DNA of 59,293 nucleotides from Bacteroides sp. (GTDB taxonomy: Bacteria > Bacteroidota > Bacteroidia > Bacteroidales > Bacteroidaceae): the NCBI GenBank assembly GCA_023665805.1, contig JAMPDJ010000018.1, positions 1 through 59,293 of the forward strand, in the 5' to 3' direction. Positions 27,909 through 37,281 of the stretch are shown here, in pieces. Within the stretch, counting starts at the first letter, position 1. Every line of letters begins with the position of its first letter. The translations under genes were made by a program, and so were the position numbers. A model generated the notes under the pieces. The model was not told the origin of the DNA, did no database searches, and saw only the letters and a list, made by a program, of their open reading frames with translations.

Positions 27909-28468
27909 ACGCAAAGGAACTGCCTCCAATGCTGATGGTGGGCGATGTGCTGGTACACATGGACGTGGTGACGGAAATGTTCTGCTGCGACATAGACAAG
28001 TGCCATGGCCTCTGTTGCGAGGAGGGTGACGCGGGGGCGCCAATCACATTGGACGAGATTGCAGGCATCGAGAACGAACTGGATAGGCTTTGGCCTTATC
28101 TCAGCGCTGGGGCGCAAGCCATGATAGACAAGCAGGGAGTGGCATACGCAGACCCCGAAGGCGAGATGGTAACTACGATAGTGGGTGGACGCGACTGTGC
28201 CTTCCGCGGTTGCAAAGGTTGCCTCCTGGGTGCCAAGCCTATCAGCTGCGACCTGTATCCCATACGAGTGAAGGAGTTCAACGGAGGCCTCTCGGGCATC
28301 ACGTATCACCGTTGGGACATTTGCCGCGATGCCGTGGCAAAAGGGCGCGAAATGGGGATGCCTTTGTACGTGTTCCTGCGCGAACCGCTGATACGGCGCT
28401 TCGGCACCGCTTGGTATGACGAACTGTGCCTTACGGTGGAGGAGATGCGAAAAGAGGGAATGTTGTAG
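27902..28468 (+). CDS. DUF3109-type cysteine-rich protein
   Basis: 188 residues. Nine cysteines are arranged as FCCDIDKCHGLCC, CAFRGCKGC, SCDLYPIR and ICRD, a pattern seen in DUF3109 and YkgJ-like metal or Fe-S proteins. The function of the family is not known. It overlaps ung by seven bases and is probably translated with it. Confidence 0.75.
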   Translation: MVDAKELPPMLMVGDVLVHMDVVTEMFCCDIDKCHGLCCEEGDAGAPITLDEIAGIENELDRLWPYLSAGAQAMIDKQGVAYADPEGEMVTTIVGGRDCAFRGCKGCLLGAKPISCDLYPIRVKEFNGGLSGITYHRWDICRDAVAKGREMGMPLYVFLREPLIRRFGTAWYDELCLTVEEMRKEGML

Positions 28469-28594
28469 GTTTGCTGTATGAGACAAGATACATTAGATAC
28501 AACCATAATACCGGAACAGCATACTTTAATAGTTGATTATTGAGAGTGGCTGTTTTTATTTCCTGATTACAATATATATAATAATACATAGACT

Positions 28595-29461
28595 ATGAAA
28601 AAGTATATTCTCATGATGAGTGTCATGCTCTGTGGGGCAGGACACATCGCGAAAGCCCAAGTGCCCGAAACTCTGGATGGCGGATACCGTCTGGTGTGGA
28701 ATGACGAGTTCGACAAGCCTGGACGTCCCAATCCGGCCAACTGGATATACGAGTACGGCTTTGTCCGCAACAAGGAATGGCAGTGGTACCAATCGGATAA
28801 CGCTACCGTCACCGAGGACGGCGTGCTGCAAATAACTGCCAGAGCCGAGGACCGCCCCTGCCCATGGTACGAGGAGGGAAGCAAGGACTGGAAGCACAAC
28901 CGCAAGCGAATAGAATGCACGTCGGCCTGCGTCAAGACCTTGGGGTTGCACGAATTCCTGTACGGCCGGATTCTGGTTAGGGCGCGCATCCCGGCAGCCC
29001 GCGGTTCATGGCCGGCAATATGGATGCTTGGCAGCAAGGAACAGTACGGGTGGCCTTCGTGCGGCGAATTGGACATAATGGAATTCTATGAACCCAAAGG
29101 CGTGCGTTCCATCCTGGCCAATGCTTGCTGGGGCAATGACAAGGGAGGCAGCGTGTGGAACACCAAGATAGTGCCATTCACTCATTTCACCGAAAAGGAT
29201 TCCCTTTGGGCAACACGGTTCCACGTGTGGCGCACGGACTGGGACGAGAACTATATCCGCATCTACCTGGACGATGAACTTCTCAACGAGATAGACCTCA
29301 GCAAGACCGTCAACGGCAAGCACGGACATGGCGACAACCCCTTCCACGCTCCCATGCACCTGCTGCTGAACATGGCGATGGGCAGCTCCGGCGGAAAGGT
29401 GGATGCCGAGGCTTTGCCTATGAGATACGAGGTGGACTACGTGAGGGTGTATCAGAAATAG
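28595..29461 (+). CDS. Secreted family 16 glycoside hydrolase
   Basis: 288 residues with a signal peptide (about 1-22, ending AKAQ). The GH16 catalytic motif ELDIMEFYEP supplies the nucleophile and acid/base Glu residues. GYRLVWNDEFDKPGRPNP at the start and VDYVRVYQK at the end are typical of the laminarinase-like subgroup. The likely substrate is a beta-1,3 or mixed beta-glucan. It stands alone, with no SusC/SusD genes near it. Confidence 0.9.
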   Translation: MKKYILMMSVMLCGAGHIAKAQVPETLDGGYRLVWNDEFDKPGRPNPANWIYEYGFVRNKEWQWYQSDNATVTEDGVLQITARAEDRPCPWYEEGSKDWKHNRKRIECTSACVKTLGLHEFLYGRILVRARIPAARGSWPAIWMLGSKEQYGWPSCGELDIMEFYEPKGVRSILANACWGNDKGGSVWNTKIVPFTHFTEKDSLWATRFHVWRTDWDENYIRIYLDDELLNEIDLSKTVNGKHGHGDNPFHAPMHLLLNMAMGSSGGKVDAEALPMRYEVDYVRVYQK

Positions 29462-29514
29462 GCCGCTTGTTCAAGCGTGACCTTGAGTCCACACTCCTCG
29501 GTTACTCACGTCAG

Positions 29515-29549
29515 GGATAGCAAAAAAAATGCGTTTTGCTTTGCTATCC
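29515..29549. promoter_or_regulatory. Perfect inverted repeat over the cysS -33 box
   Basis: GGATAGCAAA (29515-29524) and TTTGCTATCC (29540-29549) are perfect 10-base arms. The right arm contains the -33 TTTG of the cysS promoter. It could be an operator or a hairpin ending the GH16 transcript. Confidence 0.55.
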
Positions 29550-29570
29550 ACTCACTTAATCGTAACTTTG
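29540..29570 (+). promoter_or_regulatory. Promoter of cysS-glnN
   Basis: TTTG (29540-29543), 19 bases, then TAACTTTG (29563-29570). It lies 29 bases before the cysS ATG. Confidence 0.82.
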
Positions 29571-29598
29571 CACACGGAAATATAACAAGAAGAAAACT

Positions 29599-31098
29599 AT
29601 GCAACCGTTTCTTATTTACAATACTTTAACCCGTCAGAAGGAGCTGTTCCGCCCCTTGGTGGAGGGTCGTGTGGGCATGTATGTATGCGGCCCCACGGTT
29701 TATGGCGACGCACACTTGGGACATGCACGTCCCGCCATCACGTTCGACTTGCTCTATCGCTACCTTCTGCATCAAGGCTACAAGGTGCGCTATGTGCGGA
29801 ACATCACCGATGTGGGTCATCTGGAACACGATGCCGACGAGGGTGAGGACAAGATAGCAAAGAAGGCTCGTCTGGAACAGTTGGAACCCATGGAGGTGGC
29901 ACAGTATTATACCAACCGTTTTCATGAGGCCATGACAGCACTCAATTGCCTGCCGCCCAGCATAGAACCCCATGCCACGGGGCATATCATAGAGCAGCAG
30001 CAGCTGGTACAGCAAATAATGGACCACGGTTATGCCTACGAAAGCAACGGTTCCATATACTTCGACATAGAGAGATACAACAAGGATTTCAAGTATGGCA
30101 TTCTTAGCGGCCGCTCTTTGGAGAATATCAAGGATGCCAGCCGCGACACCCTGTCCGGTGTAGGAGAAAAGCGCAACCAAGCGGACTTCGCCCTGTGGAA
30201 GAAGGCCAGCCCGGAACACATCATGCATTGGCCAAGCCCATGGAGCGAGGGATTCCCAGGATGGCATTGCGAGTGCACGGCCATGGGACGCAAGTACCTG
30301 GGCGAACGATTCGACATCCACGGTGGCGGTCTGGACCTGGTGTTCCCGCACCACGAATGCGAGATAGCACAGGCCCTGGCAAGCCAAGGACATCCCATGG
30401 TGACGTATTGGATGCACAACAACATGATCACCATCGATGGAAAGAAGATGGGCAAGTCTTACAACAACTTCATTACCCTGCCGCAATTCTTTGCCGGGGA
30501 ACACGAACGCCTGGAACGCGGATACTCGCCCATGACCATACGCTTCTTCATCCTACAGGCCCACTACCGCAGCACTGTGGACTTCAGCAACGAGGCCTTG
30601 CAAAGTGCCGAAAAAGGTCTGGCACGCCTGATGGAGGGGTGGAAAGCACTCAAGCGACTGAAAGAGGGACAAAAGGTGAAAGGACAGCCATGGGTGGAGA
30701 TGTCATACGTGGATACCCTGCGCCAGAACTGCTACGATGCCATGAACGACGATATGGCTTCGCCGCTTGTCATCAGCCACTTGTTCGACGCTTGCCGCAT
30801 GCTGAACACCGTCATGGACAAGAAAGCTTCCATCAAGGAGGACGTGGTGGCCGCCCTTGCGGAAGTATTCCATATCTTCGCTTTCGACATTCTTGGACTG
30901 TCCGAGGCAGAGGAAGGAAGCAACAAGGCACGTGAGGAGGCCTTCGGAAAGGTTGTGGACATGGTCCTGGAACAACGTCTCCAGGCCAAGGCCGAAAAGA
31001 ACTGGGCATTGTCCGACAAGATTCGCGACGACCTTGCAGCATTGGGCTTCGATATAAAGGACACGAGCGACGGTTTCACCTGGTCATTAAACAAGTAA
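29599..31098 (+). CDS. cysS: Cysteinyl-tRNA synthetase
   Basis: 499 residues. The class I signature HIGH appears as HLGH in [12 protein letters not shown], and KMSKS as KKMGKSYNN. The zinc ligands are in YVCGPTVY and GWHCECTAM with [10 protein letters not shown]. It charges tRNA-Cys. It is complete and followed 20 bases later by glnN, which has no promoter of its own. Confidence 0.96.
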   Translation: MQPFLIYNTLTRQKELFRPLVEGRVGMYVCGPTVYGDAHLGHARPAITFDLLYRYLLHQGYKVRYVRNITDVGHLEHDADEGEDKIAKKARLEQLEPMEVAQYYTNRFHEAMTALNCLPPSIEPHATGHIIEQQQLVQQIMDHGYAYESNGSIYFDIERYNKDFKYGILSGRSLENIKDASRDTLSGVGEKRNQADFALWKKASPEHIMHWPSPWSEGFPGWHCECTAMGRKYLGERFDIHGGGLDLVFPHHECEIAQALASQGHPMVTYWMHNNMITIDGKKMGKSYNNFITLPQFFAGEHERLERGYSPMTIRFFILQAHYRSTVDFSNEALQSAEKGLARLMEGWKALKRLKEGQKVKGQPWVEMSYVDTLRQNCYDAMNDDMASPLVISHLFDACRMLNTVMDKKASIKEDVVAALAEVFHIFAFDILGLSEAEEGSNKAREEAFGKVVDMVLEQRLQAKAEKNWALSDKIRDDLAALGFDIKDTSDGFTWSLNK

Positions 31099-31118
31099 TA
31101 CCCCACCAATAGCATATC

Positions 31119-33311
31119 ATGCCAGCAACACTCAGATTTCAGGTTATAGAGGAAGCCTTCGGCAAGAGGGCTATAGACGTTCCAACACCCAAGGAGCGTC
31201 CGGGTGAGTTCTTTGCCAAATATGTGTTCAACAAACAAAAGATGTTCAAGTATCTTCCCGTGGATGTCTACGAGAAGATGTGCGACGTGATAGACAAAGG
31301 CTCCACACTGGATCTGAAGACTGCGGATGCTGTTGCCGAGGGCATGAAGCGATGGGCCATGGAGCTGGGCGTGACACACACGACCCATTGGTTCCAGCCG
31401 CTTACGGAGGGTACGGCCGAGAAGCACGACGGCTTTGTGGAGCATGACTGGAAGGGCGGCATGGTGGAGGAGTTCACCGGCAAGCAGCTTGTACAGCAGG
31501 AGCCGGATGCCAGCAGCTTTCCCAACGGCGGCATGCGTTCCACCTTCGAGGCACGCGGATACAGTGCCTGGGACCCGGCCAGTCCCGTCTTTGTGGTGGG
31601 CGACACATTGATGATACCCACCGTGTTCATATCTTATACTGGCGAGGCACTGGACTACAAAGCTCCGCTGAAGAAGTCCATCAAGGCCGTGGGCAAGGCC
31701 GCCCTGGACGTGGCACGCATGTTCTACCCCGAGATTAGCAGCGTCAAGAGCAATCTGGGATGGGAACAGGAATACTTCCTTGTGGACGAGAGCTTCTATT
31801 CCGCACGACCCGACCTGCTGATGACAGGGCGCACGCTCATGGGCCACAACTCGGCCAAGAACCAGCAGATGGACGACCATTACTTCGGTTCCATACCATC
31901 ACGTGTGGTATCTTTCATGAAGGACCTGGAAATACAGGCGTTGGAACTTGGCATCCCCTGCAAGACGCGCCACAACGAGGCAGCTCCCAACCAATTTGAA
32001 TTGGCTCCTATCTTTGAAGAGACCAACCTGGCCATAGACCACAACATGCTCATAATGGCCTTGATGAAAAAGGTGGCACGCAAGCACGGATTCCGCTGCC
32101 TTCTGCATGAGAAACCGTTCAAGGGCATCAACGGCAGCGGCAAGCACTGCAACTGGAGCCTGTCCACCAATACAGGCATCCTGCTGCACGCTCCCGGAAA
32201 GACACCCGTAGACAACCTGCGCTTCATCACATTCATCGTGGAGACGCTCATGGCTGTCTATCGCCACAACGGCCTGCTCAAGGCTTCCATTGTCAGTGCC
32301 ACCAACACACATCGTCTTGGTGCACACGAGGCACCTCCTGCCATCATCAGTTCTTTCCTCGGACGCCAGCTGGCAGAGATACTGGAAAGACTGGAAAAAA
32401 GCGAGGACGATGATGTCTTCAACCTCTCCATACGCCAGAGCGTGATGTTGGACATACCTCAAATTCCGGAACTGCTGGTGGACAACACCGACCGCAACCG
32501 TACTTCTCCATTTGCCTTCACCGGCAACAGGTTCGAGTTCCGTGCCGTGGGTTCACAGGCCAACTGTGCAGCATCCATGATAGTGCTGAACACAGCCGTG
32601 GCCGAACAGCTGACAGACTTCAAGACGCGCGTGGACAATCTCATATCCACCGGCATGGACATGATGAAAGCCATATTGCGTGTGTTGCGCGAGGACATAA
32701 AGACCTGCAAGCCAATACACTTCGACGGCAACGGCTATAGCGAGGAATGGAAGCAGGAGGCAGCGCGCCGAGGACTGGATGTGGAAACCAGCGTGCCCCA
32801 AATATTGGACCAGTACCTGGCCGAGGACACCGTGGAGATGTTTGCCCGCATGAACATCTTCACACGTGCCGAGCTGGAGGCGCGCAACGAAATAAAGCTT
32901 GACACCTATACCAAGAAAATACAGATTGAGGCGCGCATCTTCGGCGACCTTTGTCTCAACCACATCATCCCTGTGGCCACGCGCTATCAGAGCCTGTTGC
33001 TGGACAATGTCTGCAAGGTGGCACAAGTCTTCCCGGCAGAACAGTCAAATATCATGAATGCTCCCAACATTGCACTGATAAAGAAGATAGCAGAGACCAC
33101 GGCATTCATCACCGAGCATGTCCAGTCCCTCATAGATGCACGCAAAGTGGCCAACCGTCTGGAAACGGAACGGGAAAAGGCAATCTCCTACCATGACAAC
33201 GTTGCTCCACTCATCGAAAAAATCCGTGAACAGGTGGATGAGTTGGAAATGATCGTGGATGACGAGCTTTGGCCCTTGCCGAAGTATCGCGAGATGCTAT
33301 TCATCAGATAA
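31119..33311 (+). CDS. glnN: Type III glutamine synthetase
   Basis: 730 residues, the length of GSIII (about 720-730) rather than GSI (about 470). Typical motifs include GMRSTFEARGYSAWDP, the ATP/Glu region GSGKHCNWSLSTN and NTHRLGAHEAPPAIIS. It assimilates ammonium into glutamine and is a main GS form in Bacteroidales. It is followed by a terminator at 33520-33557. Confidence 0.95.
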   Translation: MPATLRFQVIEEAFGKRAIDVPTPKERPGEFFAKYVFNKQKMFKYLPVDVYEKMCDVIDKGSTLDLKTADAVAEGMKRWAMELGVTHTTHWFQPLTEGTAEKHDGFVEHDWKGGMVEEFTGKQLVQQEPDASSFPNGGMRSTFEARGYSAWDPASPVFVVGDTLMIPTVFISYTGEALDYKAPLKKSIKAVGKAALDVARMFYPEISSVKSNLGWEQEYFLVDESFYSARPDLLMTGRTLMGHNSAKNQQMDDHYFGSIPSRVVSFMKDLEIQALELGIPCKTRHNEAAPNQFELAPIFEETNLAIDHNMLIMALMKKVARKHGFRCLLHEKPFKGINGSGKHCNWSLSTNTGILLHAPGKTPVDNLRFITFIVETLMAVYRHNGLLKASIVSATNTHRLGAHEAPPAIISSFLGRQLAEILERLEKSEDDDVFNLSIRQSVMLDIPQIPELLVDNTDRNRTSPFAFTGNRFEFRAVGSQANCAASMIVLNTAVAEQLTDFKTRVDNLISTGMDMMKAILRVLREDIKTCKPIHFDGNGYSEEWKQEAARRGLDVETSVPQILDQYLAEDTVEMFARMNIFTRAELEARNEIKLDTYTKKIQIEARIFGDLCLNHIIPVATRYQSLLLDNVCKVAQVFPAEQSNIMNAPNIALIKKIAETTAFITEHVQSLIDARKVANRLETEREKAISYHDNVAPLIEKIREQVDELEMIVDDELWPLPKYREMLFIR

Positions 33312-33669
33312 GCCCAAGTTTGTTACCAACTGCGACATGGAACTGTTAGGTTCCAATGCGTCACCGGCCATTGGATTTATACGTACTGCAAGGCATCTGA
33401 CAGCCAACAGTCAACAGCCGCCTTCGGGATAAAGACCACAAACAGAGGCTGTCTGACAAGTCCTATCTTAATGCTTTCACCATTGTCAGAAGGGGGGCTT
33501 GGAAATCATATAAAGCAGACTCGACCGCTGAAAATCAGCAGTCGAGACATCTGTTTTTACCTTATCCGAATTTTATCGGACAGCAATAATTTCAAGAGAT
33601 TGGGCACGAATACTTATGATTAAGCATACAGAAAGAAAACGGCTTTTGTCATATCAAATCAAAGGAATA
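33312..33669. other. Intergenic region after glnN
   Basis: 358 bases. It holds the glnN terminator and, at about 33572-33592, a sequence like one end of the deleted insertion element at 37599-37871 (TTTATCGGACAGCAATAA compared with TTTATCGGACACCAATAA). I saw no matching second end or gene. Confidence 0.5.
33520..33557 (+). terminator. Terminator after glnN
   Basis: Arms CTCGACCGCTG (33520-33530) and CAGCAGTCGAG (33536-33546) pair with one bulge or mismatch and are followed by a T-rich stretch (CTGTTTTT). Confidence 0.75.
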
Positions 33670-34164
33670 CTATTCCATAATGAATTCACGGCGTTTTACC
33701 TTACCAGACTCATGACATCTATGGCATGGAGATTTAATCTCTTTGGTATCATTCCCGGTATAGAAATACGTTAAATTATATCCGCGTCCACAACATGCGC
33801 TACAGTCTTCCTCTATCTCCACATAATGCCCAGTAGGAGCAGATGGTTGCTCATATTCATATCCTGATGATGGCATAGGGGCAAAGGCATCATAATCATC
33901 TACAGAATATTCTGTTGGCATATCTAACGTCTCTGTCTCTGTGGTCTCCGAATCACCATCTGACACATAGTTTGGTATTATTGGAGTTGGCACATATTTT
34001 GGTTTATTACTATAGTATTGAACTACACCAACTACTGCCACTATAATACCGACAAGCTTAAACATGTCACGAATCATGCATCCTAATGGTGACGTGGGAT
34101 TAAATACCCAATCTACAATGAAGCCAACCACTATTAATGCAATGCCTACAAATAACGTCTCCAT
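33670..34164 (-). CDS. Two-helix membrane protein with DnaJ-like zinc-binding tail
   Basis: 164 residues, not recognised as a known family. Two N-terminal membrane helices (about 3-20 and 34-50) are followed by an acidic Thr/Ser/Glu-rich linker (about 66-110). The C-terminal domain has CSACCGRGYN and, 16 residues on, CHRCHESGKVK, the paired CxxC-xGxG pattern of DnaJ zinc fingers. It is the third gene of a reverse group of small proteins. It may bind a protein partner at the membrane; the function is unknown. Confidence 0.65.
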   Translation of the reverse strand: METLFVGIALIVVGFIVDWVFNPTSPLGCMIRDMFKLVGIIVAVVGVVQYYSNKPKYVPTPIIPNYVSDGDSETTETETLDMPTEYSVDDYDAFAPMPSSGYEYEQPSAPTGHYVEIEEDCSACCGRGYNLTYFYTGNDTKEIKSPCHRCHESGKVKRREFIME

Positions 34165-34167
34165 ACT

Positions 34168-34467
34168 TTAGTACTTCAATATATACCAATTTCCATTATA
34201 GGCAAAACGGCTTCTACCTTGTATGCAGATCCATGTGCCAAAGAAGTTTATATATCGTTGACCCTTATGCAGATAAATGGAGAACGTTCCCTTGCTGGTA
34301 CCTGAGTCTACATAAACCTTTACAGAATACTGTGTGCGTGAATACGTTCCATCATTGGGCATTGCCATCTTCATAACGTTATTATTCATAGCATTAGTAT
34401 TCATAGCGTTAGCTACTATCGCAACTGTTGTGCACAATATAAACACACTGATTATTTGCTTTAGCAT
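34168..34467 (-). CDS. Small exported protein of unknown function
   Basis: 99 residues from the ATG at 34467, chosen because it begins a clear signal peptide (MLKQIISVFILCTTVAIVANA). An earlier in-frame ATG at 34497 lacks this. After a Met/Asn-rich linker (MNTNAMNNNVMKM) the mature part is a small beta-rich domain ending FAYNGNWYILKY. It ends four bases before the next gene and lies about 195 bases after the small cysteine-rich gene. Confidence 0.6.
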   Translation of the reverse strand: MLKQIISVFILCTTVAIVANAMNTNAMNNNVMKMAMPNDGTYSRTQYSVKVYVDSGTSKGTFSIYLHKGQRYINFFGTWICIQGRSRFAYNGNWYILKY

Positions 34468-34662
34468 AAATACATACCCTAAATACGTGTCGGGCACAAC
34501 TTCTATTCATAAATGATACATGTATGCATGAATTGGTCTTTTTACTGTTGGACTTATACAGGCCATCATTATGCAGTTCTCACTTCATCTATGCAGTATT
34601 ATTGTTAGTTCAATTTTATCGCACCAATAATAATCGTATAATTATAATCCTAATTATTCATG

Positions 34663-34920
34663 TCATTTTTTATGATAACCTTTGTAGTGACCACACTTAC
34701 GGCAATATAACTTTTTCCACTCTTCACCGTTGGTGATGGGACTAAAACCAGAACAATTGCAACCCACTGTACCTGAGCAATACTTACCTTGCGAATGAAC
34801 AGTGATAGCAACTTCGCTATCGTCTTCAAGACTAAGTTCCAAAGGAGAAGCATTCACTAAAGAACTCAACGCAAATGCTGTAATTGACATCACAACAACC
34901 AGAACTAATACTTTTTTCAT
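34663..34920 (-). CDS. Small exported cysteine-rich peptide
   Basis: 85 residues with a signal peptide (about 1-24, ending LVNA). The mature part, about 60 residues, contains CSGTVGCNCSGF and, near the end, CRKCGHYKGYHKK. That makes five cysteines and two histidines in a zinc-ribbon-like arrangement. A full AGGAGG ribosome-binding site precedes the ATG, which is rare in this phylum. It follows a leader of about 350 bases with a terminator-like fold. The family is not recognised; a metal-binding or secreted signalling or bacteriocin-like peptide are possibilities without direct support. Confidence 0.65.
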   Translation of the reverse strand: MKKVLVLVVVMSITAFALSSLVNASPLELSLEDDSEVAITVHSQGKYCSGTVGCNCSGFSPITNGEEWKKLYCRKCGHYKGYHKK

Positions 34921-34964
34921 TATTTACCTCCTCCACGCACTCCCATCATGGCATTTAGTGATAC

Positions 34965-35281
34965 AAAAAAGCGTGAGAGTCATACTTGTCACTCGTTCCA
35001 CTCGTTGAGGCCTTCGCATTGCCCAGATTCGTAGAATGAGCAACATGCAGAGGCCTCACGCAAATATGAAACTACTTACTGCGTCAACACTTTTGTAGCA
35101 CGTAATAAGTATGAGTTACATATTTACAAGGCATCCACCGTTGCTGCAATCTTGACGAATCTTGAAGTTTGCGAAGTTTCAACGAGTCAAGAAAGAGCGT
35201 TCAGTAAACGCTTCCTTTATGTTCATCCACCAAACACAGACATTACTTTATGATAATGCAACAGCACCCTAGTGGATGGGG
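34965..35281 (-). promoter_or_regulatory. Long structured leader with attenuator-like hairpin
   Basis: In order of transcription the leader has three elements. Hairpin AGCGTT/AACGCT is at 35196-35212. Stem CTTGAC/GTCAAG is at 35151-35191, with an inner TTGAA/TTCAA stem. A large stem-loop follows, with outer arms TCACGC (35056-35061) and GCGTGA (34971-34976) enclosing AGGCCTC/GAGGCCT (35007-35057). On the reverse strand the last stem is followed by a run of six T's (34965-34970), the form of an intrinsic terminator placed before the ribosome-binding site. This arrangement fits a riboswitch, attenuator or separate small RNA. No known class was recognised. Confidence 0.5.
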
Positions 35282-35312
35282 CAAAGGTAATAACATTTTC
35301 TAAAATACACAA
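35282..35312 (-). promoter_or_regulatory. Promoter of the small exported protein group
   Basis: On the reverse strand TTG (35310-35312), 20 bases, then TACCTTTG (35282-35289). Transcription from here would produce a leader of about 350 bases before the start at 34920. Confidence 0.65.
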
Positions 35313-35394
35313 GAAACAAGCAAAAAAACTGTGCAACAATGGTTTCAAAAGAAGAATACGTGGCTAATATGCAAAAAGAGTTTCGGAAAATCTG

Positions 35395-35574
35395 TCATGC
35401 TGTTTTTTTGTGGAATGATATTCCGAATGTGATAGACCTGTCATGCTTTTCTTGTTCAACGATATCTCCATGGTGGTGGCCCGCAATCTCTATCAAGGCA
35501 ATCGTATCTGCCGTGGTGTTTTCGTACTTCATGGCATTCAGATATATGTTGTAATCTTCCAAAGTGTTGACATT
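35395..35574 (-). pseudogene. C-terminal remnant of an unidentified gene
   Basis: A 59-codon open frame with protein-like composition (NTLEDYNIYLNAMKYENTT, then TIALIEIAGHHHGDIVEQEK) ends at a TGA at 35395. It opens after a TAA at 35575 with no promoter. An internal ATG at 35532 would give 45 residues. It looks like the end of a gene cut off upstream near the insertion sequence. Not recognised. Confidence 0.3.
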
Positions 35575-35651
35575 TTATGGGAGGGGCTGTCCGAACCAAT
35601 ATCGCTGGTATGGTCAATTGTAATTCGTTTGTCCGTATTTTCCTGATTTCG

Positions 35652-37190
35652 TCATTGCGTACCCCAAAATTCATCATCAAACAGTTTCGCAGTCTTTTGG
35701 TACTTTGCCATGAGCATGGTCTTTGGGTAAACCGACTTGTTCCGTGGCATCAGTATCTGTATTGTCGTGACGGTTTGCGCCAAGGCAAGGGTATTGTCTA
35801 CACTGAGTTTGATATCCGAGGCTTTAAGTATCCGATACAGTTCTTTGTGAACCTTCAATGCAACAAAGCAGATGCAGATGTGGGTTTCGATGCGCTTTCG
35901 GGTGAAATGGAACATGAGCCGTATCTCTATTTTCGACTTTGCAATGCGGAAAGCGTTCTCCAAGTTCCAAAGATTATGGCAGGCGACATAGACCTGTTCG
36001 GTGGGGATGTCGGTGTTGGTGAGGTAGACTTTCAGCCCATCCCAACGGGCATCTTCCTCAAATTTGTCGTAATTGATGGACACTTCCACGTTGCCTTTCA
36101 TAGTGAGGAACTTGTTGTAACCGCGTTTGTTGATGTTTGCCTTCGTCAACCTGTTGCTTTTGTAGGCTTTCTCAAAATGTCTGATGCCTTTGTCGCGGTT
36201 GTAGGCTTCTTTCTTTGCCCTGTCGTCGGCATAGCCGACAAGCAGGCGCCGACCGCCGCCTTTCTCGTACGCCACCATCCGGCAGCCCTCCTTCAGCTGT
36301 TCCAGTATCCATCGGCGCACCTCGGCACTCTCGTTCTTTATCTTTGCGCCTATTATATACTTGTATCCCAATGTTTCAAACTCCTCAATATTGGTGTTGT
36401 TCATCAGACCGGAGTCAGCCACGATGATGAAGTCTTCCAGATTGTACTTTTGAACAAACTCTTTGATTGTGGGCAACATCGTATGCCCCTCGCACTTGTT
36501 GTCCTCGTGGATGCAATAGGCCGGCGGATAGCCGTCAAGACTCACCAGCAGGCCGAGGATTATCTGCTGATTGCTATGCCGCCCCTCCTTCGATAAGCCC
36601 GTCCTGCGCAAATCATCCTCACGGTCTGCTTCGAAGCAGAGAGTCGTCACATCATAGAAAAGGACACCGATTTGCCCACCGAGGATTCCAATGGTGTGTC
36701 TGACGCTGATATCCTGCACCAACTCATGCCGGTGATTGCTCAACCTGTCCAAGTAGCGGTATATCTTTGACAGGCTCACGTCATCGTCGAAGTGGCTCTT
36801 CAGATACTCTGCCATACTTGAATGATGAGCTAGACGGGACTTGACCAACTTGCAGAACACTTCATCCTCAATGCGATTGAAGAACACCAGGTCGAGAATC
36901 AGATCGGTGCCATTGATGAATATGTTGCTCACATTTGAAAGCACTTGCTCCACAATGGTCAGTTTGTCCTCACGTGCCTTACATTCTTTGCCAAATAATT
37001 CCAAACGTGGATGGCAACGCTGTTCTTCGAGGTCTATCCACTCACGACCTTGGGTTGCTAACTTTTCTATGGTCGCATCATCACGGCTGATGCCAATAGT
37101 AACCAACTCACGAACCTTGTTACAACAACGCTTGTTGTACCCGACCAATTCTTTCTCCTCTTTACAAACATATTTCGCTTTGCGTACCAC
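35652..37190 (-). CDS. Transposase, IS1634-like (DDE)
   Basis: 512 residues, starting at a GTG (37190) because no in-frame ATG lies upstream. The DDE catalytic core is visible: first Asp in GVLFYDVTTLCF, second in FIIVADSGLMNN, and the Glu in NLWNLENAFRIAKSKIEIR with the following Arg/Lys spacing of the IS4-like superfamily. The last codons read through the terminal repeat and the stop (TGA) is made at the border with flanking DNA. It appears intact. Confidence 0.85.
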   Translation of the reverse strand: MVRKAKYVCKEEKELVGYNKRCCNKVRELVTIGISRDDATIEKLATQGREWIDLEEQRCHPRLELFGKECKAREDKLTIVEQVLSNVSNIFINGTDLILDLVFFNRIEDEVFCKLVKSRLAHHSSMAEYLKSHFDDDVSLSKIYRYLDRLSNHRHELVQDISVRHTIGILGGQIGVLFYDVTTLCFEADREDDLRRTGLSKEGRHSNQQIILGLLVSLDGYPPAYCIHEDNKCEGHTMLPTIKEFVQKYNLEDFIIVADSGLMNNTNIEEFETLGYKYIIGAKIKNESAEVRRWILEQLKEGCRMVAYEKGGGRRLLVGYADDRAKKEAYNRDKGIRHFEKAYKSNRLTKANINKRGYNKFLTMKGNVEVSINYDKFEEDARWDGLKVYLTNTDIPTEQVYVACHNLWNLENAFRIAKSKIEIRLMFHFTRKRIETHICICFVALKVHKELYRILKASDIKLSVDNTLALAQTVTTIQILMPRNKSVYPKTMLMAKYQKTAKLFDDEFWGTQ

Positions 37191-37207
37191 AAAATCAGGG
37201 TACGCAA
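35655..37207 (-). mobile_element. IS1634-like insertion sequence
   Basis: Perfect 10-base terminal inverted repeats TTGCGTACCC (35655-35664) and GGGTACGCAA (37198-37207) enclose a single transposase gene, about 1.55 kb in all. No exact target duplication is visible; GTCA occurs near each end but not at the same offset. A remnant ORF (35395-35574) and the tandem array at 37282 flank it. Confidence 0.75.
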
Positions 37208-37281
37208 AGTCACAGCTATTTGATAATCAGACCAAGTATTTCAAGAGATTTTTTTGAGCTACGAAGTCAGGAGAGACTCGA

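Noticed and set aside
35652..35655. GTCA flanks as a target duplication of the IS1634-like element
   Set aside because: The four bases are not at the same distance from the two inverted repeats, so this may be chance.
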